Of a DNA stretch of 15,374 nucleotides, positions 1 through 6,056 are shown piece by piece; position 1 is the first letter of the stretch; the number at the start of each line of letters is the position of its first letter. The DNA lies in NCBI GenBank assembly GCA_034104345.1, contig JAXEDY010000021.1:1-15374 (forward strand), given 5' to 3'. The position numbers and the translations under genes were made by a program. The notes under the pieces are model-generated. The model saw only the letters and a list, made by a program, of their open reading frames with translations, did no database searches and was not told the DNA's origin. This stretch comes from HGM11416 sp034104345. GTDB taxonomy: Bacteria > Bacillota > Clostridia > Christensenellales > Borkfalkiaceae.

Positions 1-21
1 AGAATTTGTGAGGATGATAAG

Positions 22-516
22 ATGGTCAATATAACAGATGTAAGACAGATTCTTCAATTCGCAATAGATGCGGAGATTAAAGTCTTTCTTGATGGCGGCT
101 GGGGTGTAGATGCACTTCTTGGACATCAGTCAAGAAGCCATAACGATATTGATATTTTTGTAGAAAAGAAAGATTATCAGAATTTTATAGAGATAATACA
201 AGCTAATGGATTTTATGAAATTAAGATGGAATATACAACATTGAATCATACTGTATGGGAAGATGCGAAAAACAGAATTATTGATTTGCATTGTTTTGAA
301 TATACAGGCAAAGGTGAAATTCTTTATGAGGGGGATTGCTTTCCGTTAGAAATTTTTTCAGGTAAAGGAAAAATTGAGGAGATAGAGGTTTCCTGTATTG
401 AACCATATAGTCAAGTAATGTTCCATCTCGGATACGAGTTTGATGAAAATGATGTACATGATGTGAAGTTATTGTGTGAGACATTTCATATCGAAGTTCC
501 AAATGAGTATAGATAA
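22..516 (+). CDS. lnu(C)-like: Lincosamide nucleotidyltransferase, Lnu(C)-like
   Basis: The 164-residue product is a small single-domain nucleotidyltransferase of the lincosamide-inactivating Lnu family. These enzymes transfer an AMP group from ATP to a hydroxyl of lincomycin or clindamycin in the cytoplasm and so give resistance. The sequence shows the fold's signature GGWGVD (residues 25-30), the metal-binding DID (Asp42 and Asp44) and a third probable carboxylate, Asp88, in RIIDLH. Length and the overall text match what I remember of Lnu(C) closely, with some substitutions; the exact allele cannot be set without a database. ATG at 22 is preceded by a GAGG-type ribosome binding site about 9 bp upstream. 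The promoter is outside the window. AT-rich codon use differs from the chromosomal genes after 1428, which fits acquisition. A repeat with TGTACGCA boxes starts directly after the stop codon. Confidence 0.9.
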   Translation: MVNITDVRQILQFAIDAEIKVFLDGGWGVDALLGHQSRSHNDIDIFVEKKDYQNFIEIIQANGFYEIKMEYTTLNHTVWEDAKNRIIDLHCFEYTGKGEILYEGDCFPLEIFSGKGKIEEIEVSCIEPYSQVMFHLGYEFDENDVHDVKLLCETFHIEVPNEYR

Positions 517-642
517 CGACAAATTCCAATTTGTCAGTCAGTTTAACTGTACGCATTTTAATTACCTGTACGCAAATTTTACAAGGTGTACGCACTTTTC
601 AAGGGGTGTACGCAAATTGTATCAAAATAGGTATTTGCACAC
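517..642 (+). repeat. Cassette-end repeat R1 with four TGTACGCA boxes
   Basis: The repeat begins at the base after the lnu stop codon with a perfect inverted repeat, GACAAATT and AATTTGTC around CC (518-535). Four TGTACGCA boxes then start at 548, 567, 587 and 607 (spacing 19-20 bp, about two helical turns), and the unit ends with GCACAC near 642. A related unit, R2, follows the next gene in the same orientation. The spacing suggests repeated binding of one protein on one DNA face, as at transposon ends or recombinase accessory sites; this is inference. Confidence 0.75.
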
Positions 643-650
643 AAAATGAA

Positions 651-682
651 AAAAAGGGATACCCCTGCGGTGTCCCTTTTTT
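651..682 (+). terminator. Intrinsic terminator after R1
   Basis: The stem GGGATACC (656-663) pairs with GGTGTCCC (669-676) around a five-base loop, with a run of six T after it and A residues before it. It would end transcription of the lnu gene beyond the repeat. Confidence 0.8.
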
Positions 683-765
683 GTTTTGATGAGCCTCGGT
701 TGAACCCGCTCGAATGGGCTATCAGTAAAGCGAAAAGGTTTTTCGTTATACGGCGGGCGAAGGTA

Positions 766-827
766 TTGAAAAAATACGATTTTTGTGCTATAATAAATGC
801 AACGATAAATAAGAATTTGACGGAGAG
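766..827 (+). promoter_or_regulatory. Promoter and RBS of the small membrane protein gene
   Basis: TTGAAA (766-771) and TATAAT (789-794) are separated by 17 bp, close to a perfect vegetative promoter. GGAGAG (822-827) lies 9 bp before the ATG at 837. The second gene of the array therefore carries its own promoter and is not dependent on read-through from lnu. The stretch 684-765 between terminator and promoter holds no gene that I can support. Confidence 0.75.
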
Positions 828-836
828 ATAAAATAA

Positions 837-1265
837 ATGCAAAACTTTGGATTGTCAATGTTATGGTTTTGGATATGCTATGTAATTGTCACTTGTGTTG
901 GCATACTTCATACCATATTCAATATTTACGTATTAAAAATGAAGCCTATGGATGAAAACGGTATGGGTGAGGGTTATGAAAAAACGAAGCCGTGGCATCC
1001 ATTATACAATATCATTTTATTTTCAATCTTTGGTTGGCTATATATGAACGGTCTTGCTGAACCGACAATATCCGAGGCTTTGATTACGGGAACATTCTGG
1101 GCTGGTATCTGCATTGTATTTGATGTATTTGGTTGGGTACTTATCAAGCATCCGTGGAGTTTGTCTTTCAAAGAATTTTATGTTGACTATCAACCGTGGA
1201 TAACGCTTATCTATCTTGCTATATTTGCAGGTCCTGTGGTTGGATATTTATTTACGCTAATTTGA
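837..1265 (+). CDS. Small four-helix membrane protein, unknown function
   Basis: The 142-residue product is mostly hydrophobic. Four membrane segments can be placed at about residues 8-33, 55-71, 82-103 and 120-141. Short polar loops lie between them, including a conserved-looking acidic and aromatic stretch at about 104-120 (HPWSLSFKEFYVDYQPW). I do not recognise the family with confidence. There is no signal peptide cleavage site or catalytic motif. The start at 837 is supported by GGAGAG 9 bp upstream and by a strong promoter. The gene lies between the repeats R1 and R2, and the stop codon is immediately followed by R2, the same arrangement as the lnu gene. Its codon use is AT-rich like lnu and unlike the genes to the right. 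It is probably cargo acquired with the cassette array. Confidence 0.8.
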   Translation: MQNFGLSMLWFWICYVIVTCVGILHTIFNIYVLKMKPMDENGMGEGYEKTKPWHPLYNIILFSIFGWLYMNGLAEPTISEALITGTFWAGICIVFDVFGWVLIKHPWSLSFKEFYVDYQPWITLIYLAIFAGPVVGYLFTLI

Positions 1266-1371
1266 CAACTTCCAATTTATCGGTGCGTTTAACCGTACGC
1301 AAATTTTGACAAGGTATACGCACTTTTTTCAGGGTGTACGCAAATTGTATCAAAATAGGGATTTACACACA
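1266..1371 (+). repeat. Cassette-end repeat R2, shorter copy of R1
   Basis: This unit starts at the base after the stop codon, like R1, and aligns with it along its whole length, but it has three boxes instead of four: CGTACGCA (1294), TATACGCA (1315) and TGTACGCA (1335), spaced 20-21 bp. One unit of about 20 bp is missing relative to R1. The block after the last box (AAATTGTATCAAAATAGG) is identical in R1 and R2. The leading inverted repeat is imperfect here. Confidence 0.75.
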
Positions 1372-1377
1372 TAAAAG

Positions 1378-1408
1378 AACGGAACGATGTATCGTTCCGG
1401 TTTTTTTT
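1378..1408 (+). terminator. Intrinsic terminator at the array end
   Basis: An 11-base arm starting AACGGAACG pairs with an arm ending CGTTCCGGTT, followed by eight T residues. It ends plus-strand transcription from the array before the convergent nitroreductase gene and may work weakly on the minus strand too. Confidence 0.8.
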
Positions 1409-1427
1409 ACTTATATCCTAAAAAATC

Positions 1428-2099
1428 CTAAATATCAAAAAGTTTTTTGTTCGCGCCGAGTTCGAAGTGGTATTTTGCAATTCCTAAATCGACTTTTGTA
1501 TAAAAGCCGATTCCCGCTTTTGCCGCAACCTTTCCGTTTTTTAAAATAAAGCAAAATTTTTGCTGATTAACGGCTGTGGGAGCAAGAAGGGCGGCGTTTA
1601 TGCCCGCGTTAAACCAATCGGGGGCAGGCAAGTCGGTTTTTGCAACTTTACTTACCTTGTCGGCGGTTTTACCCTTATGCTGAACGCCGCGATTTTTGCC
1701 GTAGCCGATAGAAATCACGAGCAACAATTTTTCGCCTTTTTTCACGCTGTATGCGTTTTTCACCTTTTTATAAGTGAGCGCAACCCAGCAGGTGTTAAGC
1801 CCCAAAGTTTGCGCAAAAAGCACTAATTTTTCGCCGTAATATCCCGTTTTTTCAGAAAGTTCGGCGCCTTTTTCGCCAACAATCGCAACATAGTTTTTAA
1901 CGTTTAAAAAGTTGCCGTAATGCGCCATAGCGCCGCCGAACGCCTTTTCTTCGTTTAAAACGAGTTGCATGTTAAGCCCGCTTTGCTCGTTAAGCCGCGC
2001 AATTTCGTTTTGCAGGGCGGCAAGCGTTTCGCCTTCGATGGGTTTATCGGTGTATCGGCGCACCGAGTGCCTCTTTTGCATTGCTTCTATAAGGTCCAT
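1428..2099 (-). CDS. Nitroreductase family protein (TM nitroreductase type)
   Basis: The 223-residue product belongs to the FMN-dependent nitroreductase superfamily, which transfers electrons from NAD(P)H to nitro compounds, quinones or flavins in the cytoplasm. The N-terminal FMN phosphate-binding motif is seen as RHSVRRY (residues 10-16). The central GYYGEKL...GLNTCWV (87-106) is the usual helix and strand near the flavin, and LAPTAVNQQ (172-180) is the typical C-terminal flavin contact region. The short length and motif order fit the 'putative TM nitroreductase' subfamily. The ATG at 2099 has AAGGCGG upstream on the minus strand. It faces the lnu cassette array, whose terminator lies 20 bp from its stop codon. 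The physiological substrate cannot be read from sequence. Confidence 0.88.
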   Translation of the reverse strand: MDLIEAMQKRHSVRRYTDKPIEGETLAALQNEIARLNEQSGLNMQLVLNEEKAFGGAMAHYGNFLNVKNYVAIVGEKGAELSEKTGYYGEKLVLFAQTLGLNTCWVALTYKKVKNAYSVKKGEKLLLVISIGYGKNRGVQHKGKTADKVSKVAKTDLPAPDWFNAGINAALLAPTAVNQQKFCFILKNGKVAAKAGIGFYTKVDLGIAKYHFELGANKKLFDI

Positions 2100-2299
2100 T
2101 TTCCGCCTTTTTTGGTTCTGTTTAATTTTAATATTTTAATTCGAGTATAAACTCAAGTTTTTCTTTTTTTAAATCGCGATGCGTCTTTTTATTCGATTAT
2201 ACCATTAAACGGTAAAAACCGCAACGAAAAAGCGCGTTTAGCGGGCATAAATTATCTTATTTTTTTAAATGCGGAATTGTTGAAAAATTTAAAAACCCG

Positions 2300-2328
2300 T
2301 TGTAAATTGCAAAAAAGTGTGGTAAAAT
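2300..2328 (+). promoter_or_regulatory. Promoter of the HEPN-motif gene
   Basis: TTGTAA (2300-2305) and TAAAAT (2323-2328) are separated by 17 bp, upstream of AGGTGG (2356-2361), which places the start at the ATG at 2367. The rest of the 2100-2366 gap is AT-rich with no other feature seen. Confidence 0.6.
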
Positions 2329-2366
2329 ATGCGTGTTAAAGGTAAAAGAAATTATAGGTGGCGGCA

Positions 2367-2810
2367 ATGCAAAACGAAAATATAACAAATTTAGAAGAAT
2401 TTCATGCATTCGTCGGCAAGGTTATAATGCGTTGCCAGTTTATCGAACACGATATAAAGTGGATTTTTTCGGGGCTTTCGGGCGGCGATATATACAAAAA
2501 TTTCGAAAATCTTTTAAAAGAAAAAGAAACTTTGGGCTCGGTGATTTTCAGGCTTAAAGAGTTAGATGGCGCGACCTATAACTATTTCAGCGCGAGCGAT
2601 TATCGCCTGCTTTCGAAAATAACTTACACGCGCAACTATTGGGCGCACGAAAGTTACGTCGATTTTATGTATGAACGCGGCGACGAATGGCGCGCGGCGT
2701 TTATTCGCCAAAGCGCGCGGCTTAAAACCGATTACGAATGGCTTTTTACGCTGTCTAAACGAATCGAAGCGGTGCGGTTAGATCTTTTGCGCCGCCTTAA
2801 TAAGATATAG
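2367..2810 (+). CDS. HEPN-like motif protein, orphan
   Basis: The 147-residue product looks all-helical. It contains RNYWAH (Arg89 to His94), an R-X4-H motif of the type that marks HEPN domains, many of which are RNases in toxin-antitoxin and defence systems. The motif lies at the start of a helix near residue 90, a plausible position for the second half of a HEPN bundle. No nucleotidyltransferase (MNT) antitoxin gene, the common HEPN partner, is adjacent. I cannot name a family, and the motif alone does not prove catalysis. The ATG at 2367 is chosen over the in-frame GTG at 2358 because AGGTGG sits 5 bp before it. Codon use is like the surrounding chromosomal genes, so this is not obviously recent cargo. 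Confidence 0.6.
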   Translation: MQNENITNLEEFHAFVGKVIMRCQFIEHDIKWIFSGLSGGDIYKNFENLLKEKETLGSVIFRLKELDGATYNYFSASDYRLLSKITYTRNYWAHESYVDFMYERGDEWRAAFIRQSARLKTDYEWLFTLSKRIEAVRLDLLRRLNKI

Positions 2811-2830
2811 CGATTGTAGAAATATATCGT

Positions 2831-2879
2831 GCCCCGCATAAAAAACGCAGTAATTGTTTGATTAAAATTGTAGCGGGGC
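2831..2879. other. Weak inverted repeat after HEPN gene
   Basis: GCCCCGC (2831-2837) and GCGGGGC (2873-2879) form seven-base arms around a 35-base loop. There is no U-run, so it is not a classic terminator. It may be a weak transcript-end structure or chance. Confidence 0.25.
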
Positions 2880-2912
2880 GGTGCCCACGACGCCCGAAAA
2901 CGAAAAAAACAA

Positions 2913-2950
2913 TTTATCGGATGTGCCGCAAAGGCAAAAAAACCGATAAA
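2913..2950 (+). promoter_or_regulatory. Nested stem-loop before the flavin reductase RBS
   Basis: Outer arms TTTATCGG (2913-2920) and CCGATAAA (2943-2950) enclose an inner hairpin, TGCC and GGCA around GCAAA (2924-2936). The structure ends 13 bases before AAGGAG (2964-2969), so if transcribed it would be a structured 5' leader. It matches no riboswitch class I recognise. Confidence 0.4.
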
Positions 2951-2977
2951 AATATATAATTATAAGGAGTTTTAATT

Positions 2978-3532
2978 ATGAGAAAAGATTTTGGCGTTAA
3001 ACCTTGGTTTTACCCGCTGCCTGTGCTTATCATCGGCACTTATGACGAAAACGGCAAACCCGACGCGATGAACGCGGCATGGGGCGGACTTTACGACGAA
3101 AACTTGGTTGAACTTTGTTTATCCGCGTCGCATAAAACCACAAAAAACATTAAATTAAACAAAGAATTTACCGTAAGTTTCGGCACGGCGGAAACCGTTG
3201 CCGCCTGCGATTACGTCGGCTTGGTTTCGGGCAATTCCGAAAGCGAAAAGGTTAAAAAATCGGGGCTTGTTCCCGAAAAAAGCGCCCGCGTAAATGCGCC
3301 GCTTTTCAAAAATCTGCCGCTTGCGCTCGAATGTAAACTTGCCGGCATAACCGAAAACGGAAACGTAATCGGCGAAGTTATAAACATTTCTGCCGACGAA
3401 AGCATTTTAACAAACGGCGTTATCGACGTTAAAAAACTTCGCCCCATCGCATACGAACCCGTTGCAAACGGATATTGCGTTTTAGGCGAAAAACTTGCCG
3501 ATGCGTTTTCGATAGGCAAAACGCTAAAATAA
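2978..3532 (+). CDS. Flavin reductase-like FMN-binding protein
   Basis: The 184-residue product is a split-barrel flavoprotein of the flavin reductase-like / flavoredoxin group. The family binds FMN and uses or passes electrons as a flavin reductase or small electron-transfer protein. The N-terminus RKDFGVKPWFYPLPVLIIGTYDENGKPDAMNAAW carries the usual 'P-[LV]-P-V-x-[IL]-[IV]-x-[TS]' entry and the N-x-A-W strand. SASHKTTKNI (about 49-58) matches the phosphate-contact region, and VNISADESIL is the typical late barrel strand. Length is normal for the family. ATG at 2978 has AAGGAG 8 bp upstream. The stop lies about 25 bp before direct repeat A, whose hairpin may also end this transcript. The physiological partner is unknown; the nearby nitroreductase is also a flavoenzyme, but lies on the other strand. 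Confidence 0.85.
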   Translation: MRKDFGVKPWFYPLPVLIIGTYDENGKPDAMNAAWGGLYDENLVELCLSASHKTTKNIKLNKEFTVSFGTAETVAACDYVGLVSGNSESEKVKKSGLVPEKSARVNAPLFKNLPLALECKLAGITENGNVIGEVINISADESILTNGVIDVKKLRPIAYEPVANGYCVLGEKLADAFSIGKTLK

Positions 3533-3557
3533 CTCGCCCAAAAATTTAAATCAGTAA

Positions 3558-3606
3558 AACAAAAACTCGCTAAAGTGCCGATAATCGACATATAGGCGGG
3601 TTTTTT
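3558..3606 (+). repeat. Direct repeat A, with terminator-like hairpin
   Basis: The core TGCCGATAATCGACATATAG (3576-3595) is shared exactly with repeat B and in part with C and D. Outer CTCGC (3566-3570) and GCGGG (3596-3600) arms with six T after them make a weak intrinsic terminator for the flavin reductase gene. The long conserved loop with its CGATAATCG palindrome is not needed for termination. Confidence 0.75.
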
Positions 3607-3611
3607 ATATT

Positions 3612-3833
3612 TTAAAATTCTTTTCTTCCGGTAAGATAATCTAAATCTTCGTTAAAAAAATCGGCTATTTTGCAAAGGTTTTCAAGCCCTATTTCCCTTT
3701 GACCGAGTAAATAGCGCGATAGCGTTTGTTGCGGAATACCTATTTGTTTTGCAACCGAACTAACGCTTTTATCGCCGATAAGTTCTTTTAACCTTTCAGA
3801 AAATCTTTTTAAATATACTTGCTCTTTTTTCAT
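3612..3833 (-). CDS. XRE-family (Cro/C1) repressor
   Basis: The 73-residue product is a single helix-turn-helix domain of the Cro/C1 type, about residues 8-68. The recognition region QQTLSRYLLGQREIG (35-49) and the C-terminal IADFFNEDLDYLTGR (56-70) are typical of small phage-like repressors. It has no sensor or dimerisation domain beyond the HTH. It is divergent from 3927 and separated by 93 bp with two palindromes that share the ACACCG half-site. No Shine-Dalgarno sequence is seen before the ATG, and a TAAAAT box (complement of 3842-3847) would place the transcript start within a few bases of the start codon, so a leaderless message is likely. Operator 1 covers this region, which suggests autoregulation. 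It is probably the repressor of the cassette cargo. Confidence 0.88.
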   Translation of the reverse strand: MKKEQVYLKRFSERLKELIGDKSVSSVAKQIGIPQQTLSRYLLGQREIGLENLCKIADFFNEDLDYLTGRKEF

Positions 3834-3842
3834 TTGTTATTA

Positions 3843-3897
3843 TTTTACACCGAACGGTGTAAAATATTTGACATCACACCGTTTGGTGTGATATAAT
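3843..3897. promoter_or_regulatory. Divergent promoter with two ACACCG palindromic operators
   Basis: Operator 1 (3843-3864) has perfect 10-base arms TTTTACACCG and CGGTGTAAAA around AA. Operator 2 (3873-3892) has arms ATCACACC and GGTGTGAT around GTTT. The plus-strand promoter is TTGACA (3868-3873) and TATAAT (3892-3897) with 18 bp between, so operator 2 fills the spacer exactly and a bound repressor would exclude RNA polymerase. Operator 1 overlaps the likely -10 of the minus-strand regulator. Confidence 0.85.
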
Positions 3898-3926
3898 TTT
3901 GCTAACAAAAGAAAAGGAGCTTTTTT

Positions 3927-4331
3927 ATGACGGAAAAAGAAGTAATTTGTAATTACGATGAGTATTTACGAAAAGCAAAAACGATTGCTAAAACGGTATG
4001 CGGCATAATGATTGTTCTAAGTATTGCTTTTGCAATTTTTATGTTCGCGACATGCCTAGAAACTCAAGGTTCGGGATATTATGTAAAAACGGAAACAAAT
4101 GTTGTAAAAATAGTTTATGGAGTGTTGCTTTTGATTTTTGGTCCGTTAATTTCATACATAAATTATTTTTTAAATATGGCGTTAGTTGGTGCTGCTTTAG
4201 ATTTAAAGTATATAAGGAACGGACTTTACAAAATTGAAAACGCCGATTTAATTACGGAATTTAACAATTTAGAGAAAACGGCAATTGGTGAATACGAAGA
4301 AAAAACCGATAACAATCAAATAACAGAATAA
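3927..4331 (+). CDS. Small membrane protein under XRE control, unknown function
   Basis: The 134-residue product has a short cytoplasmic-looking charged N-terminus and two long hydrophobic segments at about residues 20-43 and 60-90, the second perhaps a hairpin of two helices. The C-terminus is acidic. I recognise no family and see no catalytic motif. The start at 3927 has AAGGAG 7 bp upstream, behind a strong promoter whose spacer is an operator. The gene reads as the first cargo gene of the repressor-controlled segment; the next gene begins 42 bp after its stop and probably shares the transcript. AT-rich codon use contrasts with neighbours such as the flavin reductase gene. Small membrane proteins under tight XRE control can be toxins or phage-like accessory factors, but nothing here proves that. 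Confidence 0.75.
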   Translation: MTEKEVICNYDEYLRKAKTIAKTVCGIMIVLSIAFAIFMFATCLETQGSGYYVKTETNVVKIVYGVLLLIFGPLISYINYFLNMALVGAALDLKYIRNGLYKIENADLITEFNNLEKTAIGEYEEKTDNNQITE

Positions 4332-4373
4332 TTATTACTCGATAAAGGTGTTTGCTTGAAGTGGGAGAAAAAT

Positions 4374-4844
4374 ATGATAAACAGTTCAAAAAAGCAGTTT
4401 AGGTTGTTTATTCTTTTTATAATAATTATAGGGATAATAACGGCTATTGTCTTAATTTCTTTTCGTTCGTGTGAAAAAAGTGAATATGTCCCCGATAATT
4501 CGGATTACATATATTCTCCTATAGAAACGAAAAATAAACTGAAAAAAGCGTATGATGCCGTTTATTCTGAATATGGTTATTCAAGTTGTTATAGGATCGG
4601 GAGCGATTATTCATATATTTCTGTGGATACAAATCCAAACGATATAGACGATTATTTTAGTTGGGAAACTTACAATATTTTGCTTGCATTTAATAAAGAG
4701 TTGGGGATTTCGGAATATGTAGGTGAAAAAATGAGCCAAACGACTGCGTTGCAAGGCAGACAGGAAGAGATTTCAAATGGAGTAAAAATATCGTGGACAT
4801 ATCATCCCGATAAAGGTCTTGAAGTAATTTACAGTTTGGTATAG
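4374..4844 (+). CDS. Membrane-anchored exported protein, unknown function
   Basis: The 156-residue product has one N-terminal hydrophobic segment (about residues 10-30, rich in Ile and Phe) after a basic stretch, then a polar domain rich in Tyr, Ser and Asp. It is probably a signal-anchored protein with the C-terminal domain outside the cell. The Cys after the hydrophobic segment (FRSC) does not fit a lipobox well. I recognise no family. The ATG at 4374 has GGGAGA just upstream; an in-frame TTG at 4356 with AAAGGTG is a possible alternative adding six residues. It follows 3927 by 42 bp on the same strand, so the two form a likely operon under the divergent XRE promoter. It ends 38 bp before repeat B, whose hairpin can end the transcript. 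Its strongly AT-rich codons suggest foreign origin. Confidence 0.75.
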   Translation: MINSSKKQFRLFILFIIIIGIITAIVLISFRSCEKSEYVPDNSDYIYSPIETKNKLKKAYDAVYSEYGYSSCYRIGSDYSYISVDTNPNDIDDYFSWETYNILLAFNKELGISEYVGEKMSQTTALQGRQEEISNGVKISWTYHPDKGLEVIYSLV

Positions 4845-4882
4845 TATTTGTTATTTAATTATAGAATACTTATTTTTATAGC

Positions 4883-4930
4883 AACAAAAACCCGCTAAAG
4901 TGCCGATAATCGACATATAGGCGGGTTTTT
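4883..4930 (+). repeat. Direct repeat B, with terminator hairpin
   Basis: This copy is nearly identical to repeat A over its length. CCCGC (4891-4895) and GCGGG (4921-4925) pair perfectly with T residues after them, so it works as a terminator of the 3927-4844 operon. It retains the same CGATAATCGACATATAG core in the loop. Confidence 0.75.
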
Positions 4931-4942
4931 GTTTTAAAAAAA

Positions 4943-5866
4943 TCAGTAGATTTCGGCGCCGACGTCGGCGATTTTTTTAATAAGCCAGCGCAGGCTTTCG
5001 TTTAAAACCCGAACTTTTTCGGGTGTGGTTAAATCGTCCATTTTAAGCGAGAGTTCAAGGTCGGCGATTTTTTCGCGGTCGGTTTCCGAAACGGTTTGCC
5101 GTTTAAGGCTTTCGCACAAAGCGTGAACGTACCCCACGTTTACGTCGGGTTGAACAAAGCCGTTTTCGCTTGCGTTTTTAAGGTTTACCCGTTCTAAAAT
5201 TTCAATCGAACGCGGTTTTTGTTCGTTTTTTAAAGGCGATTTATGTGAGTTAGCGAAAAAATCAATCGGATCGGCGGGGCTTTCGGCTACCGTCGCATAC
5301 GGGCGGGCCGGCGAGTTTGCTTTAAAATATGGGTTTTTGTTGTAAAAATCGCCTTTTAAATCGTAATCATATTGCACGCAATAAGGAACGCTTTCACATT
5401 CGCCCGAAACGTTGCTTGCTCTTTTTCCGAAACTCGAATTGTCGTTTTGCGAAGACGGTTTATTTTTTTGTTCGAATTTTTTATCGCGGCGGCGCATTAT
5501 GCTCGATTCGAAAACTACGATAAAATAAAAAACAAGCCCTATAATCAGTTTTAAAAAGCAAAAAGCAAGCGCGCCGAACAGAGTTTTAAAATAAATTGCG
5601 TTAAATTCGTGTTCGCTCAGGCAAACGAATAAATCGAACACAAAGCACGTGGCGAAAAGCGTTAAAAGTTTGCCGCAATTTTTGTTTCGTGCTGTTTTAA
5701 GCGAAAGCCTTAAAAGCAGACTTATTGCGCCCGCCAGCACGGCAAAAGCAAAAATTCCAAGCGAAACGTAATATAAATTGACGTTTTTTGCCAAAAATTC
5801 GATTGTCGGCACAACAAACGTATTGAATGCGTTTTTTATATATTCGGCTACGTCTTTAAAAGTCAT
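4943..5866 (-). CDS. Membrane protein with helical cytoplasmic tail, unknown function
   Basis: The 307-residue product has three or four membrane segments in its first 120 residues (about 31-53, 65-84 and 92-120). These are followed by MRRRDKK, which by the positive-inside rule puts the rest in the cytoplasm. Residues 130-225 are a Ser/Asn/Pro-rich, probably disordered linker. Residues 235-307 are charged and helical, with a possible coiled coil. No family is recognised and no enzymatic motif is visible. The ATG at 5866 is chosen because AAGGAG lies 8 bp upstream on the minus strand; an upstream in-frame start at 5905 has no such site. The gene ends 13 bp from repeat B and converges on cassette 1. 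Its codon use matches the chromosomal genes. Confidence 0.75.
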   Translation of the reverse strand: MTFKDVAEYIKNAFNTFVVPTIEFLAKNVNLYYVSLGIFAFAVLAGAISLLLRLSLKTARNKNCGKLLTLFATCFVFDLFVCLSEHEFNAIYFKTLFGALAFCFLKLIIGLVFYFIVVFESSIMRRRDKKFEQKNKPSSQNDNSSFGKRASNVSGECESVPYCVQYDYDLKGDFYNKNPYFKANSPARPYATVAESPADPIDFFANSHKSPLKNEQKPRSIEILERVNLKNASENGFVQPDVNVGYVHALCESLKRQTVSETDREKIADLELSLKMDDLTTPEKVRVLNESLRWLIKKIADVGAEIY

Positions 5867-5944
5867 GTTCGTTCTCCTTAAAAAGCGGTTTATCCGCAAA
5901 AACAATTATTCCCGCACGGCAAAAGTTTAAACGCCGAAATAAAA

Positions 5945-5980
5945 AAAAGGATAGCGAAAATCGCGCTATCCCCTTTTGCA
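5945..5980 (-). terminator. Intrinsic terminator of the membrane XRE gene
   Basis: Read on the minus strand, GGATAGCG and CGCTATCC (5949-5956 and 5964-5971) form an 8-bp stem with a 7-base loop followed by a long T run. It lies 76 bp after the stop codon of the minus-strand gene at 6057 and before the next minus-strand gene. Confidence 0.8.
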
Positions 5981-6056
5981 AAAAGTGCTGACGTAATATA
6001 TTTCAAATGGTTATATATAACTTTTGAACGCTACCAAAAAAAACAACTTGTAAAAC

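Larger units (their letters stand above)
1..1375 (+). mobile_element. Putative two-gene cassette array with lnu gene
   Basis: Two unrelated genes on the same strand each end in a related repeat that starts directly after the stop codon (517 and 1266), and each repeat is followed by an intrinsic terminator. The block is AT-rich with few of the GCG, GGC and GCC codons that dominate the genes after 1428, so foreign origin is likely. The left boundary lies outside the window. No transposase or integrase is visible. Mobility is inferred from the repeat pattern and from the known mobility of lnu genes; the repeats do not show the GTTRRRY/RYYYAAC boxes of integron attC sites. Confidence 0.4.
3558..4930. 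mobile_element. Putative repressor-cargo cassette 1 between repeats A and B
   Basis: A 1.3 kb AT-rich segment is bounded by two direct repeats that are almost identical over about 48 bp. Inside are a minus-strand XRE repressor, a divergent promoter with two palindromic operators, and two plus-strand genes. A second segment (9438-10681) has the same plan and a related repeat. Flanking genes are resident-like. Insertion at one repeat copy with duplication of it is a simple explanation, but no recombinase gene is present and the repeats could also be dispersed terminators. Confidence 0.35.

Noticed and set aside
548..614. CRISPR-like array
   Set aside because: The repeated unit is only 8 bp, the period about 20 bp, and intervening sequences are not unique spacers of CRISPR length.
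517..1371. Integron attC sites
   Set aside because: R1 and R2 do not show GTTRRRY and RYYYAAC boxes or the imperfect arm pairing of attC sites, and no integrase gene is present. The box arrays look like iterons.
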